DNA of 64,000 bases, taken from Scedosporium boydii. Its lineage: Eukaryota; Ascomycota; Sordariomycetes; Microascales; Microascaceae. The position numbers and the translations under genes were made by a program. The stretch's first letter is position 1; each line of letters begins with the position of its first letter. Below the pieces are notes generated by a model that had not been told where the DNA came from, ran no database searches, and saw only the letters and a program-made list of their open reading frames with translations. Shown here one piece after another: positions 35,625 to 46,658 of this stretch. Location: the NCBI GenBank assembly GCA_002221725.1, contig NJFT01000010.1:186001-250000 (forward strand), in the 5' to 3' direction.

Positions 35625-37265
35625 TCAGATTTTCTTAGTTCCTTTGCAGTTTTTGCGGCCTCCTCGAGGCTCCTCGACAGGTTGTTCGACCGGTTCCTCG
35701 ACAGGCTCCCCAACAGGCTCTCCATCCACCTCGCCTGGTGCCTCTGACTCCCCCGGCTCTGCTGGGGCTACGCCCCTCAGTGCCCTCCCCACCTCAATCT
35801 CACTCCAATCCGGCAAATCAACCGTGACATTCTGAATCAGGCATCCCTTCTCCGGAATCTCAATCTCGCCAACTCCAAATGACACCTTGTTAATAAAATC
35901 CAGAGCCCTCAGCCTCCCGGCCCACAGTTCCTTGTTATGGTCCCCAAGTGAGTTCCGATGGTACAAGATGTTCGCACCGTTCTCGCAAAAGTAATCTACC
36001 ATCACGTCAGTCTCTTCGATGGCGCTCATCTCGTCCACCTCGGCCTTGTAAATGAAAGTCGGCATGTTGGGGATTCCGTGAATGCCCATCGCACCCTCAG
36101 TGTCGAAAAGCTGGCGAATGGGACCCTGGAGGATATCTTCCTCGCCATTTTCGAAATAGTTGTACACATCTTGTCCGGCATACCCATATAGAACGTAGAA
36201 GGACGCAAATCCGGTGGCACGGAAGAATCCCGTTGCATTGTAGGGTCCTTCTTTCTTGAGTCTATCCATCATGAAGGCTCGTTCTTCTTCCCACTGCGCC
36301 GTGATTCCAATAAGGCCATTGATCACTAGCCCGGCGGTGTCTTCCCCGTTCATCTTGAGGAACGCACTCGTTATATTGGGCGCGGGGCCTCCTACAATGG
36401 CACCAGCAATTTCCAGCTCGGGAGCGTATTCCTCCGCCATCTCCGCCGTCAACCCAGCAGCGAAAGCTCCTCCGCTGTAGCCCCAGATGGTGTATTTTGC
36501 CGTGTCGGTTTTGATGCCAACTTCGTGTCCGATGTTCTTGATACCTCGGATCGCGTCGAGAGTGGCACGTCCTGCCTGTGGTCCAGAGCAATACGCAGCT
36601 TTCGGTCCTTCGTGGTCGGGCAACATGACGAAGTACGCGCGTTTGAGAAGATCGACCATTTCTCCGTACGGATCGCCCCATTGCATGAGGTAACTCGGGC
36701 TTCCGTCGAGACTCGAGCTGTCGTAGGCGACATCGTAGGTCACGACCGCCTGGACGCAGTCATCCATGTTTTCTGGGTCATCGCACCCTGGGGCAGTGAT
36801 GTTGGAGTAGAATATCGTCGCGACAGCCCACGAATCGTTGTTGTGAGTGTCGGCACTCTTGTAAAGGAATTGGTACGTTCCGGCGCAATAAGCAATTGGA
36901 CAGTCCGCGAGCCCTTCGGGTCTTGTCTTCAAGACTGTGCCTGGCTCAGCGTCTTCCCAGCCTTCCGGTGCGTCGTACCATGGGTCTTCGGTTGGTGGGG
37001 GATTATATTCTATCTCTGGCTCTGCCTCCTCAACTGGTTCAGTAGGATCCTCGCCGTCGCTTGGTACTCCAACATCGCCCGGTTCCTCGATTGGGATATC
37101 CCCAGTACCATCATCTTGTCTTGCTGCGATGGCTCGTATCGCCAGTTCATTGGATGTGGGAGTGTCAATGTCAATTCTTAGGGCAGTTATCGTTGCCGCG
37201 AGAACGACCCAACTGAGGATAATGCCTAACAGCGCCCTCGATGGACGCCGCGCCGAAACACCCAT
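35625..37265 (-). CDS. secretory lipase (LIP family)
   Basis: Intronless, 546 residues from the ATG at 37265; the longer frame to 37310 begins with GTG. After a hydrophobic N-terminus (LLGIILSWVVLAATITAL) comes an acidic Pro-rich propeptide-like segment (about 50-100), then the secretory lipase domain of the Candida LIP type. The nucleophile is Ser264 in WGYSGGAFAAG, preceded by MLPDHEGPKAAYCSG. The acid and His are probably in the YKAEVDEMS and GDHNKELWAG blocks. The C-terminus is a low-complexity Glu-Pro tail with repeated EPVE units, then a basic end (GGRKNCKGTKK). It hydrolyses acylglycerols outside the cell. Its 3' end faces the VOC gene, about 110 bp away. Confidence 0.9.
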   Translation of the reverse strand: MGVSARRPSRALLGIILSWVVLAATITALRIDIDTPTSNELAIRAIAARQDDGTGDIPIEEPGDVGVPSDGEDPTEPVEEAEPEIEYNPPPTEDPWYDAPEGWEDAEPGTVLKTRPEGLADCPIAYCAGTYQFLYKSADTHNNDSWAVATIFYSNITAPGCDDPENMDDCVQAVVTYDVAYDSSSLDGSPSYLMQWGDPYGEMVDLLKRAYFVMLPDHEGPKAAYCSGPQAGRATLDAIRGIKNIGHEVGIKTDTAKYTIWGYSGGAFAAGLTAEMAEEYAPELEIAGAIVGGPAPNITSAFLKMNGEDTAGLVINGLIGITAQWEEERAFMMDRLKKEGPYNATGFFRATGFASFYVLYGYAGQDVYNYFENGEEDILQGPIRQLFDTEGAMGIHGIPNMPTFIYKAEVDEMSAIEETDVMVDYFCENGANILYHRNSLGDHNKELWAGRLRALDFINKVSFGVGEIEIPEKGCLIQNVTVDLPDWSEIEVGRALRGVAPAEPGESEAPGEVDGEPVGEPVEEPVEQPVEEPRGGRKNCKGTKKI

Positions 37266-37384
37266 GATTGTAGGAAGCGCGAGGCACTGAGAATGAATGA
37301 GAATGGGCACTTGGGATGAGCATCCATGGTCTCCCCAAGCTATGGGAATCTTATAGCCTATTTCCGGAAGGGATGACCGTTTTA

Positions 37385-37635
37385 GGATCGTGGCATTAAT
37401 TTCTTACCGTGCTTGGCCCGGCTGTCTAATTTTCGCTTCTAATCAGGGGAACATTTGCCGTTGATATTGCCGGAGTTTCCATTCCCTCAAGGCATACGTA
37501 GACCCCCTACACAATCTTCCCGAGGTGCCTGCAAGCGGACTGTGTTCCGACAGACAGATATTGGTCCCTCTTTTGCCACGGGTTGAGAGCTGTCAAGCCG
37601 GCAAATCTCCTCATCCTTTCCAACGGATCATCATT
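37385..37635. repeat. diverged copy of the regulator 2/carboxylesterase 3' spacer
   Basis: Contains ggctgtctaattttcgcttc and gccggagtttccattccctc. The first aligns with 58380-58400, the second with 61215-61235 and 58425. The piece ending caagccggcaaatctcctca aligns with 58470-58490. Related sequence also lies at 61160-61240. It is a relic copied from, or shared with, the 58-61 kb locus. Confidence 0.75.
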
Positions 37636-37699
37636 TGGTCTAATAAGCTTATCTTCTGGCAGTTACCTGTAAACCAATGCCTCAGCGTCTGCCCCCGCT

Positions 37700-38065
37700 T
37701 GTAACGCGCAAGTATGTCGAAAACGAGGCGTCCACTAGAATCACGAGTTGATGGTTCTCTTGAAGACTCTACACGGCGGACGCAATTAGCGCCTCTAAAA
37801 CCCACCGGGTTAATCGGGTCTCTCAAGTTCTGCTATGCCCTCCAGCTCAGACAAGCCCACTGTGCACTTTCACCCCTCTCCAGCTAGTCCAAAGGCTGAC
37901 GACAACATAGCCACTCCGCTCCAGCGTGTACTCAACGAGACCGTAGAACGCGCTCCACCCCTCTAAGTTCCCCACCAAGCTGCTTGCCATGGATACCCAC
38001 TGGCGTGGCGTCGAGTACACGTATAACATGAGATACCAAGACTTCTCCAGGTTGATCCACTAAAG
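37700..38065. repeat. decayed copy of the cupin 3' end and flank
   Basis: It aligns along its length with 51075-51415: aatcacgagttgatggttct against aatcacgagtcgattgttct, then tccaaaggctgacgacaaca against tccaaaggctggcgacaacc, then cgccatggatatccactggc at 51335 against tgccatggatacccactggc here. On the minus strand it encodes broken pieces of the cupin C-terminus (beginning MLYVYSTPRQWV). Confidence 0.85.
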
Positions 38066-38104
38066 CTTAATCCCGATTTGAGCATCGCCCAGTATCCACC
38101 TGAC

Positions 38105-38180
38105 TGTTCACTAGACTCGGGAGAGCGCCGCACTCTCAATCCTCGATATACATTGACTCAAAGAGGCACAATGCACCAGC
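38105..38180. repeat. inverted piece of the cupin coding region
   Basis: The plus strand here reads gactcgggagagcgccgcac and aagaggcacaatgcaccagc. This matches the coding (minus) strand of the cupin gene at about 51494-51413, whereas the neighbouring copy at 37700-38065 matches it in the opposite sense. An inversion breakpoint therefore lies between 38065 and 38105. Confidence 0.8.
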
Positions 38181-38558
38181 GGAGCCGAAGTAGCTTATAC
38201 TAGAGATTAGGTAGGCACTCAGCCCCACCCACCCTCAGTTACTTGGACGTACCTACCTTCTTCCTAGCCATGTCTAAATAAGTGTAGGTGGCTAAACTAC
38301 ATACACGATAGTGTTATCTCAAAAATAAAAACAAGCTCGGCTTCCGGCAATGGGAAAAGGTGGAGTTTACCGTTCATGGTATTAGATATGTTTAGGTGGA
38401 ACTTTGATTAAAACGGACTGACACATAGCTCGCCCGTCGAGGGCTAGAGAAAGACATCCAAGGTCTGCGGGATGAAATCAAAATTAGGCAGCTGAGGGCA
38501 CTGAGATACATTATGAGTCGCGCTGCTGGTTCTTTATATGCGCTATGAGGTGGACCTT
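38181..38558. other. 3' flank of the tannase gene
   Basis: No coding frame with content; lies beyond the repeat copy and before the tannase stop. Confidence 0.4.
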
Positions 38559-40148
38559 CTACTCTACACACGTCCAACTCCCTGCTGCATTCGGGTCGCT
38601 CTTCCCATCGTACATGTTTCGCGCTGGGTATTTACAATGCCTCCTCTGAAACGCGATTTTGTCCTTCTCGGCGGTCGTATACTTAGTTCCTAAGACATAG
38701 TCCGGCGCAATCCCCTCCTCGACCCATTGAACCATTGCCGCGAGGACGTTTCCTTCTGGCTCCTCCCCAGCTAGGGTTGCTAGCCTGTTGCCGATATTCG
38801 ATGCCCCCTTGCCACCCGCACAGTGACCCATGCCCGAAATGTAGAACAATCGGTAGAATTCGTCGAGCTCACTGGGTGGGAGACCCATCGTCCGCGCCAC
38901 AAAATTGTAATACCGACCCGAGTTTTCCGCCGAGATGGCCGGGTCTTGAAGTCCATGATAATGCAAGACCTTAACACCACGGTCCCGCGCATCGGAAAGG
39001 TCACCCAACCAGCCCTCACCTTGAAGCCCGGCTACCTTTGCCTTTGCAGCCTCGATATCCTCTAGTGTCACGGGACCGTTCCACGACGCGTTTCCGTACA
39101 CGCCGTAGCGGAACCAGCCGGTTACATACGAACCCTCAAGGCTCCCTGCCCAGAGAATACCTGAGGAATCCGTCCCGGGTTGCATGCGAGAATATATCAT
39201 ATTCCCCTCTGCGTCGTAAAGAGGGGAGTACAAAGCCCGAACGGTGTCGGCCTGTGCGCTAGTCAAACAACCCTCTGTCTTGTTCGAACCGCATAAAAGC
39301 CCCTCCGGTCGGTAGTTGCACAGTTCGGTATGCTCTAGGATGCCGTCCTCGAACCCATCCAGCCAGTCACACTGACGCATAACATCCTGGATGACAATCG
39401 CCCATAATTCTTTAGAGAGGAAGTTTGGGGAGCCAGGCGGGCCGGTTATGGTGACAGCATGACCCGCCCAAGATTGCAGGGCGCTCATTGAGATGGCGGG
39501 GGCGCCGGCAACAATGCCGTCGAAGTCATCCGGAAATTCCTGGGCAGAGACAAGTCCTTGCCGACCCCCAGTCGAACACCCAAGATAGTAGGCTTTAGTA
39601 TGTTCTTCGCCGTAGTAGGTCTGGCTTATCTCTTTGACAAGTTTCGCACCGGTGTGGACCGCACCCCAAGCGTAACTCTCAAGCACATCGGGGTCTTCTA
39701 GTGGCTCCCCAACGTTACCGACGTGCCCTATATCAGTACCCAGGGCCGCAAATCCCCTCTGGGAAGTGTAAAGTAGATCGTCGTAAGCGATGCAACCCCC
39801 AAGGCCACCATTTCCGACTGTGATAACGCGGCCAGTCCAGTTAAGAGGAAGCCAGACTTCTGAATTGATCTCGCTCTTTGGTCCCGTAGGTGTTGTCAAC
39901 CCAACGCGACAGAAATCAAAGTCGACGACGTCAGTGAGGCCGCTGCATGTTGAGTGGGTTTGCGGGATGGTTAGGTTCCGACCGGCTGGGATATATTCAG
40001 CAGATTTAACAGTAGAGTCCCTAAAGAGGGTAATTTCGAGATGATGAGCCAATCCCGCGCAACGCTGCTGCAATGAGGTACACGATTTCGAGCCGGAGGC
40101 TAGCTTAGCTAGCATAAGGATTAAACCAGCGCGGCTAGGTCCCTTCAT
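38559..40148 (-). CDS. tannase/feruloyl esterase family hydrolase
   Basis: Intronless, 529 residues from the ATG at 40148; upstream in-frame sequence to 40379 has only a TTG start. It hydrolyses ester bonds of phenolic acids (galloyl, feruloyl or related) as a secreted serine hydrolase. The N-terminus (MKGPSRAGLILMLAKLASGS) is a short hydrophobic leader. The nucleophile is Ser192 in YLGCSTGGRQG, flanked by the Cys pair typical of the family. The acid lies in YHGLQDPAIS and the His in ISGMGHCAGGKG, and the C-terminal end AGSWTCVE is also characteristic. Exact substrate cannot be read from sequence. It lies next to the lipase and the esterase-bearing cluster, which suggests plant-material breakdown. 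Confidence 0.92.
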   Translation of the reverse strand: MKGPSRAGLILMLAKLASGSKSCTSLQQRCAGLAHHLEITLFRDSTVKSAEYIPAGRNLTIPQTHSTCSGLTDVVDFDFCRVGLTTPTGPKSEINSEVWLPLNWTGRVITVGNGGLGGCIAYDDLLYTSQRGFAALGTDIGHVGNVGEPLEDPDVLESYAWGAVHTGAKLVKEISQTYYGEEHTKAYYLGCSTGGRQGLVSAQEFPDDFDGIVAGAPAISMSALQSWAGHAVTITGPPGSPNFLSKELWAIVIQDVMRQCDWLDGFEDGILEHTELCNYRPEGLLCGSNKTEGCLTSAQADTVRALYSPLYDAEGNMIYSRMQPGTDSSGILWAGSLEGSYVTGWFRYGVYGNASWNGPVTLEDIEAAKAKVAGLQGEGWLGDLSDARDRGVKVLHYHGLQDPAISAENSGRYYNFVARTMGLPPSELDEFYRLFYISGMGHCAGGKGASNIGNRLATLAGEEPEGNVLAAMVQWVEEGIAPDYVLGTKYTTAEKDKIAFQRRHCKYPARNMYDGKSDPNAAGSWTCVE

Positions 40149-41121
40149 CTTTTCCAATAAATATGCTTGTCGAGTTATTGAAACGAAATATTGAACTGCG
40201 AAGCAATCTGAACTTATCCCATCTCTGTTTACCGGCTGAATCTCACGTCTATAAACGCCGAAGATTCCTATTCGGAACCAAATGCCGACGAGTCGCTCCC
40301 CGCAGTGATATTCGGCTTTAGCTACTTTGGGATCGGCAGTCCCCTCCGGTGCGGGCAGAATACGCTCTGGCAGTCTCAAAAAGCTAGTTTTTACTTTTTA
40401 TGGGCTAGCCTCTTGAAAGAAGAACGTGGAGAAGTAACCTCAATTTTCCGAGGACGGCGTAGCTCATCACGGGAGTTGAGCAACACAACCTTTCCTTGTT
40501 TGAAAGAGAATAAGGTCCTCCATCTGAAGGTCACAAAAAAGCCCAGCAGGTATTGGATGACCATGTTTCTATTTCCCCCCAGCTGTGATACACTATTACC
40601 TTTCATTAGGCCTGGTTTTTGTCTTGTACTTAGAAAGTATCGAACACATCAATCTTGATTGTCGAGATGGTAGTGCGTTACTCGTCGGTATTTGATCGAC
40701 GACCAGTACTTCGCGTGAATACACCGCAAACGGGCAGGTTCGTTACTTCGTTACCCTGTCGGCATATTTTGCGCCACTGTCGGTAAATGTTGGCAACCGT
40801 CTGGAGTATCATGAAAGCCGCGGTCATGCATGGCCGAAGAAGGCTCTTAGGGTACGGTATATGTGCGCATGATTTCCCCAGGAAGATGGGTGGGATATGG
40901 TAGAATCAACGATTGAGATAATGACAAAATCGTAAAAAGCAGATGTATTCCTGATGACCAATATAATACACCCTGGTAGTCCTTTCAAGAGGGCGTTGGT
41001 AGTCTCTCGACTCTTCTCATCCCTCACAGATCCCTTCTCCCCAGTCCTGCGCGAGTAGCATCATCATCCCACCTTCTTGAATCATTATTTGATTTGAAGC
41101 CACCCCGCCGCAACCTCGAAT
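40149..41121. other. gene-free stretch
   Basis: Promoter of the tannase gene at its left end. Remaining short frames on both strands overlap and show no domain. Confidence 0.4.
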
Positions 41122-41451
41122 ATGAGCAACATGGACGGCCCCCAAAACACTGAGCCGCCGGGGAACCCTCCTAGATTCCTGTCGAGCAAATCACTGAGGA
41201 GCCCAAGCCATTGGACCAGCCACGGGAAGCCTTTATTCACGAAGTCAAGAAGGGAGGCGATCGCGAAGGCTTCAAAGATCACTCTCTCGCAGGCTAGGTA
41301 CGCAACACCAACTGATGACATACAAATCATCTCTTCCATACCAGCCCCCCCTCTTGACATACCACGTCTTTCCGAGGAGGTCGTTGACTTTTCTAAGGCT
41401 TCAGTAGCGGGCAAAGGACACTTAATAGGGCCGGGTAGAGTGGGAAATTAA
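41122..41451 (+). CDS. possible small protein, unsupported family
   Basis: An ATG-initiated frame of 109 residues, Pro/Ser-rich at the N-terminus with a basic segment (KPLFTKSRREAIAKASK). It ends in an A-rich tract shared with the 3' end of regulator 1. A minus-strand frame of similar length covers the same DNA, so coding on either strand is uncertain. No domain, signal peptide or intron evidence. Confidence 0.22.
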   Translation: MSNMDGPQNTEPPGNPPRFLSSKSLRSPSHWTSHGKPLFTKSRREAIAKASKITLSQARYATPTDDIQIISSIPAPPLDIPRLSEEVVDFSKASVAGKGHLIGPGRVGN

Positions 41452-41475
41452 AAAAAAAAAAATAAAACAAAAAAG

Positions 41476-43214
41476 TCATGCAAATGAGAATGAAAGATTC
41501 CGCTCTTTCATTAGGGTGTGCAGCCGCCAGGGGCTCGCTGGCTCCGCAGCGTCCGCCCATAGGGCATCTAAGATAGTGGCCGTGTTTTGGATATTCCCAA
41601 GGGCGAGAAGCTCCTGTAACCTCTCGAGTCGCTGCCGTATCACGGTCCGTCGAGGACTGTCTAGGACACAGGCGCCTACAATAGCGATGGGCCAGCACAG
41701 CAATGTGTTGGTCTGTGTGTCAGGTGGAATGTCCGCGAGGTAAAATAGTGCTCTAGCGATGGTTGACTCTATGAGATCAGAGGCTGCTGAACTCTCACCG
41801 CCGTTTGAGGGCCCAAGGGTGCTGGTGTAGAGATATAGTAGCATAGCTTGCTTGTAGAAGAGGCCACTAGCGCGGAGCACGCTGTTCGAGTCCGGGTAGG
41901 GATTCCATGAGATTATTTCGAGCTGTAGTGTTGCAAATGTAGCGAACCGCTCCCGTAGGGCCTCCGGCGACAAGTTTTCTAGTGTCGGGCTATGCATGGC
42001 GAAGGCGTTGATCCGCGGGATCAAGAGAAGAAGCTCGATCCAGCAGCCGCAGAGGCTCCCAACATATGACGAATCGGCGAGCTCGTGAGCTCGCGTCTCA
42101 ATTTTTCCGTTCATTTTGAGCGTCTCGCAACGCTCTGGGTTGAGTGATATGAGGCTTAGTGTACTAACGTAGACGTAGAACTCGACGAGGAAATCGGAGA
42201 GAGGGGAGCGTTGTCCGATGAATGGATCTGACAGCACAGAGGATACAATGGCATCGGCGGCACTGATATGCTTGAAGATAGCGCCATCGCGATCTCCCTT
42301 CACAGTCTACATGGTAAGTCAGCATAAGAATAATGACTCCACGAATCAACAGTTTATGCAGTAAAAAGACATACTTCTGTAAAACACAGCATCAGACAGC
42401 CTAGGCCAAGCGCGACGATAGCCGAGTTGCCATGATGGATATATTGGTCGATGCTGCCGCGGAACATAGCCAATGCATCACGGTAGTAAGTTTGTGAAGA
42501 TAGAGCTAGCTCGGTGGGTTGGATAATAGCCTTGTGCACAGCGCTAATGGTGAGTATGAGGTGCATGATGAGATCGCTCGACATGGCAATAGGCATGAGT
42601 TGTGCTAGAAATGGATTCTCCCTTTGGAAACCGCCGGCCATGGCGAATGACGTCTTGGTCAAATAATGTCCGAGGAGGTGATATCCCTCCTCACCACAGA
42701 GCTCCCAGACTCTGCCACTACCAAAGACAGACAGGGTCGCCGGCAGCGCGAACATGGGGTCCTTTCCGTCGAAGGATCCGGCGTTAGGTCTTCTCGGGGA
42801 GAACTTGGGGAGAAAGAACTCCACGGAGTCAGATACGGCCCCATCGCAAGTTGGCGATCCTAAATCGAAGACAATAAGAGATGTCTCTGGCGAGGGTAGC
42901 GAGGGTGTCGAAAAAGGGTGCAGATCTTCCTGCGGCTCAGTTGGCGATGCTTGGCCGGCTTGCCGTGGATCCTGGGATTCAGACTGAGGACTCAGGATGT
43001 GGGGTGTTTTCCCGGCAACCTCCCCGGCACTGCCGGCGGTCGAAGCACTTGGTGACCGGTAAGGAGATGGCGAGACTCTTGGCCATTCGCATTTAAATCC
43101 GTTTCGCTCACACCCACGGCAGATGGGCCGCTGTTCCTCGCATTTCTTCTTGCGGGCTCGACAGGTCAAGCAACCGGTTCTGACCCTGGTGATCTTGGTG
43201 ACGCGATTGGCCAT
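41476..43214 (-). CDS. Zn2Cys6 transcription factor (regulator 1)
   Basis: Two exons on the minus strand, 43214-42375 and 42306-41476, joined as CFTE/TVKGDRDG, giving 556 residues. The N-terminal Zn2Cys6 cluster at about 15-43 (GCLTCRARKKKC, then CRGCERNGFKC) binds CGG-type half-sites. A Ser/Pro-rich linker follows, then a helical fungal transcription-factor domain of the kind paired with such clusters (about 150-550). It lies next to the permease on the same strand. Its own promoter carries three GCGCGGTC-type elements (43418-43445) that recur before the SDR/BVMO pair, suggesting self-control and control of those genes. Confidence 0.92.
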
Positions 43215-43977
43215 GATTTCACAAGTGGATTATGAGCTCGAGAGGCCCACTCCCTCGCATTGAATATTACCCTTCAGTAATGAAATTTGGAGAGTTTTGC
43301 CTGGAGTCATAGTCCAGTTCGCAATGCTGAGCTGAGTGATGGTAATTGGAGCGGAAGGGATCGAGCCAAATCGGCTAGAAGGTGGATGCGTTGACACAAA
43401 TAAGATTCCGACGCTCTGCGCGGTCCGCGCGGTCGGGGACCGCGCCTGCACCACTTGCCAAACAGGGTAGAGACTAGAGTGCAAGCTAAAGAACTTGGCA
43501 GCTATGGCTCATGCCGGAGTCATGCGCTAGCGTGATAACTCTGTCTTGTGGCCAGGCGTCACATCCATGCCTGCCCAATCACTTTATGATAGGGAGGCAA
43601 TTTCTTTTCGGACGTTCCGATACTCGGTAGAGGTTCCTAGAACGAAGGACGCCCCGCTGAACTTGCACCTTCGGAATTGTGCCAAGCCGGCAGTTTTGGC
43701 CAGGTGGCTGGATTTGAAGAGGGCAGACCCCGAGCATTTCGCTCTCCCCCATCAAGCTTAGTGAAAGACTGGAAGATCTCGGACGAGGAGAAGATAGCAA
43801 AATTAGCTAGTAGATAACAGATGCGAATCAAATTTTCCGCATTAAGTGTAACTAAGTTGTCCAGTCACCAAATTTGTTTGTAAACTGAAGCATCCATTGC
43901 TAAGTAACAGGGAAGATCTACTCCGCCCGAGCAAAGTCATGTCTCTCTGAAATGCTGAATTATACGCGACAGACCGT
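43215..43977. other. promoter of regulator 1 and 3' flank of the permease
   Basis: Holds the GC-rich repeated element at 43418-43445. Small frames on either strand show nothing. Confidence 0.5.
43418..43445. promoter_or_regulatory. triple GCGCGGTC element, candidate operator
   Basis: GCGCGGTC at 43418-43425 and 43427-43434 (direct repeat, 9-bp step) and the inverse GACCGCGC at 43438-43445. It lies 204-231 bp upstream of the regulator 1 start. The same half-site with the same 9-bp direct step occurs at 47989-48012. A function as a Zn2Cys6 binding site is inferred. Confidence 0.5.
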
Positions 43978-45684
43978 TTAGACCTCATGCTTCTTGGCAT
44001 GGGCTGGCACCTCTCGTTCCATGACCTCCACGATCTGACCCTCGATGCTCTTGTCAACAGCTGCCATGGGACCCGAGAAATGTTTGCGACCGTACACTAT
44101 GTACCAGATGATACTGATGATACCGAAGCCAGTGAAAACGACGCTGGCGTAGTTCATGGTCGAGGCCGTGGCCGGAAGTGCCACTGGCATGCAGAAGAGG
44201 GCAGTTGAGAAGATGACCCACGTGACGGAAATAGCATTGATGGTGGTGCCAACCGGCTTCAGCGAGTAGAGGGAGTTTTCGACGTCTTTACGTCCCCGCA
44301 GCAGGCTGATGAAAATAGGCACGCAGTATGACGTCGATAAGCAAATGGTGGCGGTGCCAGTAAACGAGTTGAATGCGGCGGAGGAACCAAAGTAGATGGG
44401 GCCCATGCAAGAACTCACAGCGGCACCGAGTAACGTTGCCTGCAGCGGCACCCCAAGACGTTGGTTGACACGCGACCAGATCTTGTGGCCCGGTATGGCC
44501 CCGTCACGCGAGAACGCATAGGTGAAGCGGCTGGAAACGGTAACAGAGCCGATGCTGGAGAAGCAAAATATCCCAATGATGAGGATTAGCAGCCCCATAG
44601 CACCGGCACTAGAGCCTGTGACCAGCTTGAATAGCAGACCAATCGGCTGGCCGCTTGCCACTGCAAGCAGCACCTCGATCTCGGGTAATGTGAACATTAC
44701 GGGGATGAGAAAGGCGGCACCTAGCACGCCGGCGACGAAGACCGAGGTGACGATAGCGCGAGGGACCTCCTTGGCAGGGTTCCTTGCTTCCTCGCAGAGT
44801 GCGGAGATGAGGCCGTAACCGAGCATCACATAGGCGCCCTGCAACAAGCCGATGAAAAAGGACCATCCGGCGGGCCATCCACTGGCCGAGGTGTCATAAT
44901 TAACAAAGACAAAGGCACCGGAGCGCATCTTGTCGCATGTAGACAATAACACGACCATGAAAATAACAATCGACGCTGAGGTCCACACTATACATGCGGT
45001 GTTGATGATATTCAGATACCTCGTGCCGAATATATTGATGGTCGTTGAGAAAGAGATGAAGGCCCAGAAAACGACGACGGTCTGCCAGGCAGTAGGGACG
45101 TAATCTTCGTGGAACAGTGTAGCCGCCGAGAGCACGATCTGTGAGCCGGAGAAGTTTATGCTGACCATTACCAGCCAGTTACCCACGAGATTCAACCAGC
45201 CGGTGACCCAAGCCGCGATTGGGGCGAATTGTGGAGGCGATAACATGGCAGACCAAAAGTAAGGTCCTCCTGCGACAGGGTAGACAGCGCATATCTCGGC
45301 CATGGAAGCTGCAATACATAGAGAGACTAGTGTGATGAAAACCCAGCCCCAGATAACCGTAACGCCCTGACCGTTGATCAAGGTGATGTAAAGGGTAGTG
45401 GATAAGCCGAAGGGCACTGCCATGATGGCTACAGACCTAATTTGAGACGATTAGCATTCTACCTGGGCTCATATTTGGTAACAAAAAAAATCTCAAGCGC
45501 GGCATCAACTCTAGATAATCCCGTTCCTCTTCCTCCAGTAACATCAATTGCACCTTTTAGAACTTCAATCTTCCAGGGGGTAAACTTTGTGCTCAACTTA
45601 CAAGCTGAGGATGGTCCATATTGAGAGAGACCTCTTGAAGTCGTTGCGATATCCAAGCCTGGATAACTCCTGATCCGCATCCAT
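43978..45684 (-). CDS. APC-superfamily amino acid/choline-type permease
   Basis: Two exons, 45684-45602 and 45436-43978, giving 513 residues. The join produces WTILSLSVAIMAVPFGLSTT, the conserved first membrane segment of fungal choline/GABA-type permeases; the second exon alone begins inside this segment and would lack the N-terminus (MDADQELSRLGYRNDFKRS). About twelve transmembrane helices are visible, with the family landmarks AEICAVYPVAGGPYFWSA in helix 2-3, EEARNPAKEVPRAI after helix 6 and SSRFTYAFSRDGAIP after helix 8. It imports amines, amino acids or choline across the plasma membrane; substrate unknown. It lies between regulator 1 and the SDR/BVMO pair, all apparently co-regulated. 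Confidence 0.92.
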
Positions 45685-45936
45685 TGTTGATTTTACTTGT
45701 TGCATTGTGTTGTTAGAAAGCTCAAGAGGCGAAAGAAAGAGCTGAGAAGGTGGTCGTCAAGTGTCGATTGTGAAATGGCTAAGATGTCAGACCTTTGCGT
45801 CTTAAGGGTAGAAGAATAGAGTATTGAGACCGGTGGAGGACGTGGCCGTATGGATCGGACAAACTGTAGATGTCAGTAGCATTTATATAACGCTTAAACC
45901 GAGGCGCGGATCCGACGCATCTGACTGCTCAAGGGA

Positions 45937-45938
<2 letters not shown>

Positions 45939-45985
<47 letters not shown>
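45939..45985. repeat. (AC)n microsatellite
   Basis: An uninterrupted AC dinucleotide run of about 47 bases, roughly 255-300 bp upstream of the permease start. Confidence 0.98.
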
Positions 45986-45986
<1 letters not shown>

Positions 45987-46013
45987 GCCCAAATTTTGTG
46001 ATAAAGGCGATGA

Positions 46014-46023
46014 CACCGCGGTG
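46014..46023. promoter_or_regulatory. CACCGCGGTG palindrome upstream of the permease
   Basis: A 10-bp perfect palindrome formed by two ACCGCG half-sites, about 330 bp before the permease ATG. It shares its half-site with the elements before regulator 1 and the SDR/BVMO pair. Confidence 0.35.
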
Positions 46024-46658
46024 GCAAGGAGTCCAAGATAAGGTGCTATGATTAAGATGCTCTCTTGCTATTCTCTTATTCGCTCATACGCCACGGAAGC
46101 ATACCCATACAGGGGGGGTCAGACCTGGGGAAAGTATTAGTGGCTGCATTCCGTTAGCGCACTCCTCATTCTCGGGCCAAAATCTCTTATCTTGCTAGTT
46201 AGTGCGTTGCCAAGATCCGGGGTCGCTTAGCAGGGTGTTACTAGGTAATGCCACCTGGAGCCAGATTCTGCAGGAATCCGTGGCAAATGGGCCAACGGAA
46301 CCCATCGTTATTCTATAAGTCGGAATTGGCATTTAGTTAGTACCTTGATCGCAGACAAGAAGCATGAGGCGCGGGGTGTTACTCCTCCGCGCCGGTCGTC
46401 CGCAACTTCCCCGTTTTACGGGAATCTAAAGACTTTCCCTTTGTGATCCTAGAGTTGACCTAATAGGTATTGGATGGTTTTAGAGCCGCCTCATCTTATG
46501 TTCTATTTGTTATATTTACTGTTATTCCTCACGCCGTAGTGATCACGAACGAGGTCCTACATGAACACAGCAGCTAGTTCGATGCATTGGGTGACTACGT
46601 CCTCAGTGAATTAGAGCATGATATAATGACAATCTATCAATACATCACAGCTTCCAAT

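Larger units (their letters stand above)
45685..46658. other. permease promoter region and 3' flank of the SDR gene
   Basis: Contains an (AC)n microsatellite, a CACCGCGGTG palindrome and a GC-rich inverted pair (ggcgcgg at 46369 and ccgcgcc near 46388). No coding frame. Confidence 0.5.

Noticed and set aside
36525..37181. 218-codon plus-strand frame opposite the secretory lipase
   Set aside because: Lies antisense to the lipase catalytic region and has no recognisable content.
40149..40379. 77-residue N-terminal extension of the tannase
   Set aside because: It begins with TTG and has no signal-peptide character, whereas the ATG at 40148 is followed by a leader.
41085..41414. Minus-strand hydrophobic frame overlapping the small plus-strand candidate
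   Set aside because: No homology-like features, and it competes with an equally weak plus-strand frame; neither is convincing.
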